Below, piece after piece: positions 33,801 through 43,468 of a DNA stretch of 64,000 bases. The notes below the pieces were generated by a model. The model was not told where the DNA came from. It worked only from the letters and a program-made list of their open reading frames with translations, and did no database searches. The first letter of the stretch is position 1; the number at the start of each line of letters is the position of its first letter. Source of the DNA: Candida dubliniensis CD36 (Eukaryota > Ascomycota > Pichiomycetes > Serinales > Debaryomycetaceae); assembly GCF_000026945.1 (NCBI RefSeq), contig NC_012860.1, forward strand, positions 2,976,001 to 3,040,000, in the 5' to 3' direction. Both the position numbers and the translations under genes were made by a program.

Positions 33801-34551
33801 TTTTTGAATTCAACTAACATTCTCTGCAAGGTTACCATTTGTGATTTGATTGAAGTTTTTTTACAATTTTAAAATTATAGTACAACTTCAGACAAGGACA
33901 AGGACAAAAGACAAAAGACAAAAGACAAAGACAAGGACAAGACAGAAAAAAAAAATAAGCTGTGATCCTTTATATACACACACAACACACAACTCACACA
34001 CACTAACAATATTTTACACATACTACATTCATTCATTCACATACAAATTTTTTTTTCTTTATATTCTTTGGTTGTTCGTTCAGATTTCAGATTACAGATT
34101 TCATTTTCATTTTTTTTTACTTTTTTAGAGTTCTCTTTAACACACCTTTTTTATTGATTTAATATTACCAATAGAAGGATTGTGTGTTATTGAAAGAAGA
34201 AGAAGAAGAAGAAGAATATATTCCCCAATCTTTTTAATTGGTATCCCATTTTATACATTCTTTTTTTTTCTTTCCATTAGGTGTTATATTTCATTTCATT
34301 TCATTTCATCTCCAATTAAAGAAACTATTTTATTATAAATTTAGTTTTCAATCACATTCAGAATATTCCAATCCCTATTCTACAACTACATCTCCAACTT
34401 ACGATTCCCTCCAACCATATATTTTCATTTCGTTTATTTATATACTTTTATTTGGATCTGTCTTTAAATTTTTTTTATTTTACTTTATTTTATTTTATTA
34501 TCTCCCCCCCCCCCTTTTTTTTTCATATTCTGGAATTATTAATTGCATATC
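29431..34551. other. 5.1-kb region without a supported gene, upstream of PUF gene
   Basis: The longest gene-free stretch in the window. Small ORFs are low-complexity (poly-Leu, poly-Ile, poly-Phe from simple repeats). It holds GTT and AAC arrays (about 29778-29810, 29911-29941), an AAT/AGT array (30779-30834), a run of 28 A (31153-31180), T runs, GTATGGGT repeats (32204-32232), CAT/CAC triplets (32011-32042) and dense C/T tracts from 32940 to 33100. Long promoters or leaders of this type are common before C. albicans regulatory genes. I see no tRNA or known RNA gene. Confidence 0.6.
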
Positions 34552-37500
34552 ATGTCTTTTCAACAACAGCAATATTTACAACTGAATAATTTTTATCACC
34601 CACCTCGTCATTCCCAAAACCTTTCAATTAATTCTTTGTCGTCAATTATAGAACCAACTACCCCACCTAATCATTCTTCTGCCACTAATGGTGGTACTTT
34701 TCAACAACAGCAACAACAACAAGGTGATTCCCTTCAAGGACAACTGTCGTTGTTAAATCAGCAACCAGGTCTTGTTATCACACCGGCAACTACTGCTACA
34801 CCTGCTTCGACTTCATCGGCGACCAAGTCATCATCGTCATTGCATGGACGTAGTTTGTCAAATGGTGCTACTGGTACATTTTATGGTAACAATAAATTGG
34901 GCAATGTATCTACTGGTAATAAGTCGATTCTTTGGGATTCGTCAAATAAATTGAATCAAAATTTGAATTTGCCAAATTTTTCAATTGACAATGAAGTTTT
35001 ATCGACACCTTTAGTTGTTCCACTTGCTCAACCTCAAGAACAACAACTTTTGCCAGGCAATAATAATGGTACTTTGACTTCATTTGATGACAAAGAAAAT
35101 ATGATGAATAAGTCATTGATTTCACAAGACTTCCCATTGGCTTCCGGTGTTGGTATTGATAAATCTGTTGTTGTCACTAATGCTCCTAAAAACGAAAATG
35201 AAGTTGCTGCTGCTACTGCTACTGCTGCTACTGGATCAGGGGTGTCTGTTGTTGGAACGAACTCTGTGACTCGTGGTTGCACTCCTACTTCATCGTCGTC
35301 AACACCATCTGATTTTGCTGGTGCAGTGGCCCAACAAGTAAGATTCCCACAAAAGATTGACAAGGAATATCTTGCGTCTATTAACAAGTTGCCATTGACA
35401 CAATTGAAACTGGAAATTTTGAAACTTGCCAAGGATCAATATGGTTGTCGTTTTTTACAAAAGAAGATTGATGAAAGTTTAGTTCCTAACTATCAAGTTA
35501 GGTTAGCTAATTTTGAAGTCATTTTCAACCAAATTTATTCTTATGTATATGAATTGATTGTTGATCCATTTGGTAATTATTTGATTCAAAAATTGATTGT
35601 GTATTGTAATGAATCTAATTTGGATTTGTTGATGGAAATTTTACAATATAATTTGTTTCAAATTTCTATTAATCAACATGGTACAAGAGCTTTGCAGAAA
35701 ATCATTGACAGTTTAAATAATTCACATCAATTGGGATTATTAATAAAAGGTTTAAAACCATATATTATTGAATTAATCAAGGATCTTAATGGTAACCATG
35801 TGATTCAAAAAATATTAAACAAATATGAACCTCCAGATTGTCAATTCATTTATGATTCTATCATTGATGATTTATATATTGTTGCTACTCATAAACATGG
35901 TTGTTGTGTTTTACAAAAATGTCTTAACCATGTTACTTTACAACAATTGGGAGAATTTTCAAGAGCTATTTTAAAATTTGAAAATTTCAAATTGTTGATT
36001 AATGATCAATTTGGGAATTATGTATTGCAATATTTGATTTCTATCAATTCATTAGATATCAATTTCCAAATTTTCCAGAATTTTGTCAATTTTGGTATTT
36101 CCAATTTATGTAATTTAAAATTTAGTTCTAATGTGGTTGAAAAATTTTTAAAGAATTGTTATGCAAATGAATCTGTCAATGTATCATTTTCCAATTTGAA
36201 GTTTGAATTGATTTATATTATTTTGGTAAGTGATTTGAATGTTTTAATCAATGATCCATATGGGAATTATGTTATTCAAACAATGATTGATATTATGGTG
36301 AATCCACAAGTGAATTATCAAAATAATAATATTGACAAATTATCTTTAGTTTTACCCGATAGACAAGATAATATTATTTTCCAACTGCAACAAAAATTAC
36401 AAATTGCTATAATTGAGTATTGGTTTCAAAATTGTAAGATTGTTTCAAGTTTTGGTAAACGTATTCAATCAAAGATCAATACAATTTTGAATAATAATGT
36501 ACCATCATCTATTTCTTTGAATAAAATGCATAGGAAATCACAAATGAATGCTAATGGTGAATTTATTGTTAATGAATTTCCTCAACCAAAACGTCAAATT
36601 CTGCAACCTTTACCATTGTCGTACCGTAGTACATCGTCTCCAGCTGGTGTGGGTATGGTAATGGGAGGAACCAATAATGTCAATGAATATTATCCTAAAG
36701 TTAATCTCCAAAATAGAAACTTTTCATTGCCAACAAACTTTTATAATGCTAATGCTAATGCCAATGTCAACAATTGCAACAATAGTGGTGATGGTAATAA
36801 TGTCAATAATAATGTTAATTCCAATGTTACTACTAATAATAACTTTAATGTCAACAATAATAATAATAATAATAAAAATAATATGAATAATTCTGTATCA
36901 TCATTTCAATCTGGTAGTGTTAGTACTGGACCGTTTAATAATAATAGTAATAATAATAATAATAATTCTGCATCAAATTCTTTAATTAACGTGAATGGAA
37001 ACAATCAAGGCAATCCGTCATTTTTTGGTGATTATGCTGTTAACAAAGATTACTTGACACAACAACAACAACAACAACCGCAGCAACAATCAGTTGGGGT
37101 TGCTTCTTATGCAGATGTATCTCATAAACATCAATCATCGATTTCATCTATCAATCTCCAACCAGCTCACAATACCATGGGGCATTACACTACTAGTATG
37201 GCACAAAGCTATACACCACCTCCAATGCAACAAATGCCTCCACCAGGAGCTATACCAAACTTTTACAATGGTGTTGGTTTACCTCCACAAATGCTTGGTC
37301 ACCAAGGACCACCATTACCTCCTCCTCCTCCTTCACTTCCTCAACAACAACAACAATCATACCAACAGAGACAACAACATCAACAACAACAAAATATTGC
37401 TCAACCAATCTACAATAATCATTCTCATAACCTTTCTTGGTCATCTGTTTCATCATTTGGTGGAGGTAAGACAATCTACGGGTCAAGCAATAATTGGTGA
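34552..37500 (+). CDS. MPT5: Pumilio-family RNA-binding protein, Mpt5/Puf5-like
   Basis: 982 aa from the ATG at 34552 (MSFQQQQYLQL); the frame stays open slightly upstream but lacks an earlier ATG. Eight PUF repeats occupy about 285-650. Visible cores are DQYGCRFLQKKI, DPFGNYLIQKLI, NQHGTRALQKII, DLNGNHVIQKIL, HKHGCCVLQKCL, DQFGNYVLQYLI, a degenerate FSSNVVEKFL, and DPYGNYVIQTMI. The triplets in these helices contact single RNA bases (consensus UGUA in target 3' UTRs). The PUF domain sits in the first two thirds and is followed by a long Asn/Gln/Pro-rich tail, with no RRM. This fits Mpt5/Puf5 better than Puf3, Puf4 or Jsn1. The role would be mRNA repression and decay through Ccr4-Not. Confidence 0.8.
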   Translation: MSFQQQQYLQLNNFYHPPRHSQNLSINSLSSIIEPTTPPNHSSATNGGTFQQQQQQQGDSLQGQLSLLNQQPGLVITPATTATPASTSSATKSSSSLHGRSLSNGATGTFYGNNKLGNVSTGNKSILWDSSNKLNQNLNLPNFSIDNEVLSTPLVVPLAQPQEQQLLPGNNNGTLTSFDDKENMMNKSLISQDFPLASGVGIDKSVVVTNAPKNENEVAAATATAATGSGVSVVGTNSVTRGCTPTSSSSTPSDFAGAVAQQVRFPQKIDKEYLASINKLPLTQLKLEILKLAKDQYGCRFLQKKIDESLVPNYQVRLANFEVIFNQIYSYVYELIVDPFGNYLIQKLIVYCNESNLDLLMEILQYNLFQISINQHGTRALQKIIDSLNNSHQLGLLIKGLKPYIIELIKDLNGNHVIQKILNKYEPPDCQFIYDSIIDDLYIVATHKHGCCVLQKCLNHVTLQQLGEFSRAILKFENFKLLINDQFGNYVLQYLISINSLDINFQIFQNFVNFGISNLCNLKFSSNVVEKFLKNCYANESVNVSFSNLKFELIYIILVSDLNVLINDPYGNYVIQTMIDIMVNPQVNYQNNNIDKLSLVLPDRQDNIIFQLQQKLQIAIIEYWFQNCKIVSSFGKRIQSKINTILNNNVPSSISLNKMHRKSQMNANGEFIVNEFPQPKRQILQPLPLSYRSTSSPAGVGMVMGGTNNVNEYYPKVNLQNRNFSLPTNFYNANANANVNNCNNSGDGNNVNNNVNSNVTTNNNFNVNNNNNNNKNNMNNSVSSFQSGSVSTGPFNNNSNNNNNNSASNSLINVNGNNQGNPSFFGDYAVNKDYLTQQQQQQPQQQSVGVASYADVSHKHQSSISSINLQPAHNTMGHYTTSMAQSYTPPPMQQMPPPGAIPNFYNGVGLPPQMLGHQGPPLPPPPPSLPQQQQQSYQQRQQHQQQQNIAQPIYNNHSHNLSWSSVSSFGGGKTIYGSSNNW

Positions 37501-40069
37501 GATTATTGGAGAATAATACAAGGATATTTGATTTTCATCCATGTGTGTGTTCTTTTTTTTTTATGTTCAAGAGTTTTTGTTTCTTGATTTTTACATATAC
37601 ACAAACGTATAAATATTGTACCTTTTTTATGCCTGCTTTTTTTTTTGATTTTGATTTTGTTTTCAATTTTTAATATGTCGTGAAAATATTTTATCCTCAT
37701 TTTGAATGTTTTTTGTTTATATAATATTACTTGTTTCCATTCAATATTATTATGGTTATGTTTTTTTTTTTTGTTGGTTTTTTGTATAATTTATGCTTTC
37801 ATTATATACTATATCAAGTGGATTTCTTTTTATTATTATTATTATTGGTTAATTTGTTATCATTTCAAATTATGGAGAAAAAAAAAAAAACAAAAAAGAA
37901 CGAGCAAAACAAGAAGGGAGAGAGAGAGAGATATATGATTATATTGTTTTTAAAGAAACTTCTCTCCCCACACACAAGGAGAAATGAAATGAAAGAAAGA
38001 AAAAAACAATAATAGTGTTATACTTATAAAACATCAATTATTCCCAAATTATATATATATGTGTGTAACAGTTACAATTCTTTCAAATCGTTTTTGTTGT
38101 TTAATTACATTATATTATATATATATATATAATGATATTGTATAGCTTTGTTTCTATTTTTATATTAATTTATTCTATTTTATATTATTTTAAAAAAGAA
38201 CAAAAGGCCATACCGCTTTTCTTTTAGAGTGTAGTTAAAATTTTAGCCAGGGGGAAGGGAGGGGGCGGGAAAGAGAGAGATCAATACTCTTTCCTAATTG
38301 GGAAAGATTGTTGCTTTTTTTTTTTTTTTTTTTCTCTTCCCAAACCGATTGACGGACTGACCAAAAAAAAAAAAAAAAATAAAATCAACATTAACCGCAC
38401 CTACTGAAAACACGGGTATGTTATATATATAAATTTTATTTTTTTTTTTTTTCTTGCGGCCGGCTGCTAAATTTTTTTTTATTTTTTTTTTTCTGGGGTG
38501 TGTGTGTGTATGGGTGCGTGTCCAATACAAAAACATAAACAAATTGCCTCCTTTTTTTGTTTTTTTTTTTTTTTTTTTCGCAATAATTTTTTTATTTTTT
38601 TTTTTTTTTTTCTCATCCATTCCAAAAAAAATTTACGATCTCCGGAAAAGACGGGTTTATTGCAAGATTTCTCTTTGGTAGCGCATAGCTCACTTTTTTA
38701 GTTGGTTGGTTGGTTGGTTGGTTGATAATCTTTAATGCTCACCCCTAACAAAAAAAAAAAAAAAAACACGTGAAGTAGTAGGAAGGAAGGAGATTTTAGT
38801 TTGCCAATGACGTAATAAAGATCCAATTCAATTATTGCCAGGTGATAAATGATAATAATAATTAATCCTCATTCAAGATGGTTGAGGCTTGTTATTTAAT
38901 TTTAACTTTTATTTAACCAGTTTGAAAATTATATCGTTATTCTAATGTGATCAAACTTCAATATATAATATACCCCTAACTATATTATTCATAATCGTAA
39001 AAAAGCAAAAAAAAAAAAAAAAATTGTTTGCTTTTTTCTTAGTAAATACTGAACCTGTCAATGGCATAATTGTAATTAGCAATTGAAATTGGGAAATCAA
39101 TCTTGTGAAAGGGGGGGGAGGAGGGGGAGGTTCTCATGTGACGATAAAGAATAGAAGAGGTGCTGCTGGTGTGATTTGATTGATGTTTTTGCCTAAACAT
39201 ATTCTTCCTGCTCTCAATATGATCTTTGTTTTTGAGGTATCACTAATTATTCTGAAAATACAAAAGGGAGCAGTAAAATATCAAATAACCTTAGTGTTAA
39301 GATAGAAATCAATTCATGTTTGTATTAGTATTCAGTTTCAGAAAACGATTTGATGCTAGAAAGATTAGGAATAGACATATATTCTACTTTATTCAAATAA
39401 GAGAGGTATATCCATATATATGTGATTGTTATTGGTAATATTTTGTAATTTGAAAGGGGGAAGAAGGACGATCAACGAGATTGTTATTGTTTTTGTTTTT
39501 GGAACCGCCACGGCATTTTTTTTGGTTGAAAATTGCCACCAAAAAATTACAAAAATATGAAAATCTTTTTCGAAAGGGATTATTATTATAACCGTATAAA
39601 CCTTTTCTATACAACAATTATACATATCATACCTTTAATTGGAAAATGATAAACCAATCACTTTATTCATTGGAGTTGAAGACTGATCTTTTAATCTAAA
39701 TCAAATTGTTATATTGTTGCTTTTGATCCCTAACTATTATTACGCCATAATCCTTTGTTGACCAAGAGACACGACCATATTTATAGAAAATTAATGACAA
39801 CTCAACAAAATCTCAAAGGCAAAAAAAAGAAAAAGTAGTGAGACCGAAAAATTACACGGTCAAAAAAAAAATAAAAAGAAGTTCTAGAAAGAATAAGCAC
39901 ATAATCAGTCAATAAGTAATATATTGAATAGACGATCAACCAAGAACTAAACATCCAATACAACTAATAATTTGATATATTCATTGCAATTTGTTTCCCT
40001 TTTTTTTTTTCCCAATCCCAATCCCAATCCCAATCCCAATCCCAAACCAACTAAAAAACTGAAAACTTT
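37501..40069. other. Intergenic MPT5 to SEC18
   Basis: 2.6 kb with no supported gene. 38310-38620 is dominated by A and T runs of 10-20 bases, with a GC-rich spot CTTGCGGCCGGCTGC near 38453. A TTGG array lies at 38700-38722, a G-rich patch near 39110-39130, and hexamer repeats directly before SEC18 (separate entry). Listed small ORFs are poly-Phe or poly-Lys shadows of these runs. Confidence 0.6.
40011..40046 (+). repeat. CCCAAT hexamer array (tandem CCAAT boxes) before SEC18
   Basis: Five exact CCCAAT copies plus CCCAAA end about 24 bases before the SEC18 start codon, preceded by a 10-base T run. Each unit contains a CCAAT box, the core of Hap2/3/5 sites. The position so close to the ATG suggests transcribed leader rather than upstream activating sequence, so function is uncertain. 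Confidence 0.8.
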
Positions 40070-42460
40070 ATGATCATGGAAAAGCTTGGATTTCATAAAG
40101 TATCTAATAGTCCATCATCACCAAGTCAACCCAAAATCACTCATAATCGTCCAATTCCTCATCCTCAATCGCCACCAGTACCAAAAAGACCATTGAGTGA
40201 ACCATTAAAGAAACAATTATTAGTGGATAATTCTCCTGGAAATGATGTTGTTATAGCCAATTGTGTTGCTGTCAATGCTCAAGATTTCCAAAATATTCCT
40301 GATAGAGCTCCAGTTATATTAGATGGAGTATTTGTTTATTCTATTGCCAAAGATGATCGAGTTCGTCCAGGAACTATTGGATTGGCAGGTAATATGAGAA
40401 CTTGGGGTAAATGGTCATTAGGTCAACCTGTACAAATTGAAAATTATAATATTTTCCATAATGGACAACAACAACAATATCTTGGTGCCATTGATTTACT
40501 GATTGATTTTAGAGCAAAAGCTAGAGCTAATCTGAATCCAATTAATCATGATGAATTAGTAACATTATTTTTGAAAAATTATGAAAATCAAATTTTACAA
40601 CCTACTCAAGTCATTTATATGGAATATACGGGGATTTATTTTCAAATTAGAGTGAATAATGTACAAATCATTGATGTTAATACTAAAGATCAATTACCAA
40701 GTTTTAAAGATTCCGATGATATAAATACAAAAGGGATCTTGATTAAATCTACTGATGTGGGATTTTATCCATTTGAAGGATCAATTATTAATTTGACGAA
40801 ACCGAAAACTTTGAAACAAAGAATGTTTGGTGGATCAACTCCTCATCGTGCTAGTCGTAAAAAACAAATTATTAATCCCGATTTCAAATTGGAAGATTTA
40901 GGTATTGGAGGATTAGATGCTGAATTCCAAGATATTTTCCGTCGTGCTTTCAATTCAAGAATTTTACCACCTGAATTGGCAGAAAAATTAGATTATAAAC
41001 ATTGTAAAGGTTTATTATTATTTGGACCTCCAGGTACTGGTAAAACTTTGATTGCTCGTAAATTATCGAAAATGCTTAATGGTAAAGAACCAAAAATTGT
41101 CAATGGTCCAGAAATGTTGAGTAAATATGTTGGTGCATCTGAAGAAAATATTCGTAATTTATTTAAAGATGCTGAAGCAGAATATAAATTAAAAGGTGAA
41201 GATTCAGATTTACATGTTATTATATTTGATGAATTGGATTCTGTTTTCAAACAAAGAGGATCAGGGAAATCAGATGGCACTGGTGTTGGTGATAATGTTG
41301 TCAATCAATTATTATCGAAAATGGATGGGGTTGACCAATTGAATAATATTTTGGTTATTGGTATGACAAATCGTTTAGATTTGATTGATACTGCTTTATT
41401 AAGACCAGGTAGATTTGAAATTCAAATTGAAATATCTTTACCTGATGAAAAAGGTAGAAAAGATATTTTTTTGATTCATACTAAAAAATTGAGTGAAAAT
41501 GGTATATTAAATTCTGATGTCAATTTTGATGAATTAAGTACTCTTACTAAAAATTTCACTGGAGCAGAAATTGAAGGATTATGTAATTCAGCTAAATCTT
41601 ATGCCATATCTCGTCATACTAAAAAGGGATCATTAGCACAAATTGATCCTGAATCAATTGCTAAAATGAAAATTACTCGTGATGATTTTCTTTTAGCCCT
41701 TAATGATATTCGTCCAGCATTTGGTACTGATGAAGAAGATTTATCTCAACAAGCTCAACATGGTATTATTCAATTTAATCAAACCATTAAAAATATTTTT
41801 GAAAAAGGTCAATCTATTATTGATGTTGTTAGATCAAGTGAAACTGAACATTTAAGAAGTATATTATTATATGGTCCTCCAGGAGTTGGTAAAACTTCTA
41901 TCGCTACAACTTTGGCTTTAAATTCTGATTTCCCTTTTATTAAAATGTTATCAGCAGAAACTTTAGTTGGTATGGGAGAACTTCGTAAAATTCAAGAAAT
42001 TGATAATGTTTTCCGAGATGTTCATAAATCACCATTAAATGTTTTAGTAATTGATAAAATTGAAAATATTATTAATTATAATCCTATTGGTCCAAGATTT
42101 TCTAATGATATTTTACAAGTTTTAATGGTTTATTTAACGAAAAAACCTCCAAAGGGTAGAAGATTATTAATTATTGGTACTACTTCTCAATATCAAGTTT
42201 TTAAACATATGAATTTGATTGATAGTTTCAATGATGCCATTGCTGTTCCACCAATTAAACATATTGAAGAAGTTGGTAAAGTGTTGGATAAATTAGGGTT
42301 TATGAATAAATCACAACGTGAAGAAATTTTATCACAATTATCTCGTTATGATATAAATATTGGTATTAAAAGTTTAATTGATGTATTAATGGTTAGTAAA
42401 TATTCACGTGACACGGTTGATGAAGTTGTGAATAACATTGTCGAGAAAATGAGTGGATAA
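40070..42460 (+). CDS. SEC18: NSF-type AAA ATPase Sec18
   Basis: 796 aa from the first ATG; a second in-frame ATG six bases later would give 794 aa (MEKLGFHK), and the two cannot be separated here. After a Pro/Ser-rich 50-residue lead come the N domain (about 70-280), the D1 ATPase with Walker A GPPGTGKT at 319-326, Walker B IIFDELDS and the second region of homology (TNRLDLIDTALLRPGRFE), and the D2 ATPase with Walker A GPPGVGKT at 602-609. D2 Walker B reads VLVIDKIENI, with Lys in place of the second acidic residue, as expected for the low-turnover D2 of NSF/Sec18. The hexamer disassembles SNARE complexes with Sec17 in all membrane-fusion steps. The gene is expected to be essential. Confidence 0.96.
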   Translation: MIMEKLGFHKVSNSPSSPSQPKITHNRPIPHPQSPPVPKRPLSEPLKKQLLVDNSPGNDVVIANCVAVNAQDFQNIPDRAPVILDGVFVYSIAKDDRVRPGTIGLAGNMRTWGKWSLGQPVQIENYNIFHNGQQQQYLGAIDLLIDFRAKARANLNPINHDELVTLFLKNYENQILQPTQVIYMEYTGIYFQIRVNNVQIIDVNTKDQLPSFKDSDDINTKGILIKSTDVGFYPFEGSIINLTKPKTLKQRMFGGSTPHRASRKKQIINPDFKLEDLGIGGLDAEFQDIFRRAFNSRILPPELAEKLDYKHCKGLLLFGPPGTGKTLIARKLSKMLNGKEPKIVNGPEMLSKYVGASEENIRNLFKDAEAEYKLKGEDSDLHVIIFDELDSVFKQRGSGKSDGTGVGDNVVNQLLSKMDGVDQLNNILVIGMTNRLDLIDTALLRPGRFEIQIEISLPDEKGRKDIFLIHTKKLSENGILNSDVNFDELSTLTKNFTGAEIEGLCNSAKSYAISRHTKKGSLAQIDPESIAKMKITRDDFLLALNDIRPAFGTDEEDLSQQAQHGIIQFNQTIKNIFEKGQSIIDVVRSSETEHLRSILLYGPPGVGKTSIATTLALNSDFPFIKMLSAETLVGMGELRKIQEIDNVFRDVHKSPLNVLVIDKIENIINYNPIGPRFSNDILQVLMVYLTKKPPKGRRLLIIGTTSQYQVFKHMNLIDSFNDAIAVPPIKHIEEVGKVLDKLGFMNKSQREEILSQLSRYDINIGIKSLIDVLMVSKYSRDTVDEVVNNIVEKMSG

Positions 42461-43468
42461 ATTAAGTTTATAGAAAGAAAGAAAGAAAAGTATATAAATG
42501 AATATTAGTAATGATATTGCTTTATAAGCTTGTAAGGTTGGAAGGGGTAGCTGTTAAAAGATGGCAAGAATAAATTGGCTAACTGAAATCACCCTTGCTT
42601 CTGGATTACTCATCATATAATTACTTCCTTGAAATGTAATAATTGGGCTAATAAGTTACTTTGGAAAGAGGAGAAATCGATAAAATTGTGTATTTGTATA
42701 TGTGTATACGTTGTACAAGTTTGTTTGTTTGATGATTTAAGTTACTAAACGTTTGATTACGTAATTAGATGTGCATTGTACAAAGGTACACGAAACGAAA
42801 CATACACACACGTATTAAGTATCTTCAATTCATTTTTTCCTTTTTTTTTTTTTACAACCAAAAAGAAAAAACACTTTTTCATTCTAAATCTTTCCCTGGC
42901 TTTCATTTTTTTTTTCATTTTTCTTGGTTTTATCAATCTTACAAACTAGCTTTCCAATCAACCATTAATCAATTGATCTATCCTATATAATTATTACATC
43001 AATTTAAGTTTGAAAAGAAAATATAACTGCAAAAGAGAAAGAAAGAAAAAAAAAACGAAATCGGCTGCAATAAAACCCTTCCCCTTTTTATATACTTGCA
43101 AAAGTGGAGCTGCCTTGAAGAATCAATATTTATAGCAAGCAAGCAATTCATCAAATGCTAACTATATTATATACATTATCACTGGCTGAATAATAGAATA
43201 CACATTTCCCGCATCATAGGAGAAAGCTTTAGTGTTTGTTTTGAAGTATATTGTATTTATTGAAACAATTTCCCTCCCCCGTTGTATATATATTAATAAT
43301 CCACGCGATAAGTGTTTGTGTGCTTTAAAATATCTTGTTCCATAGATTTTATTTTATTTTATTTTTTTTTTTTTTTGTTTAACCAACTGTCTACACTGCA
43401 TTGACACAAACGCATACCCATTCCAAAGAAATAAAATACTCAAAAACACCATAACTGAAGCTTCAATA
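42461..43468. other. Intergenic SEC18 to 749-aa gene
   Basis: 1.0 kb with no supported gene. It contains a GAAA array just after SEC18, T runs at 42838-42852 and 43361-43376, and AT-rich promoter-like sequence (GTATATATATTAATA near 43283) about 185 bases before the next ATG. Confidence 0.6.

Noticed and set aside
34238..34585. 115-aa ORF overlapping the Pumilio gene start
   Set aside because: T-rich leader sequence giving Phe/Tyr/Ile strings and overlapping the true ATG at 34552 in another frame.
38294..38701. Poly-Lys and poly-Phe ORFs on both strands
   Set aside because: Produced entirely by A and T homopolymers in the MPT5-SEC18 gap.
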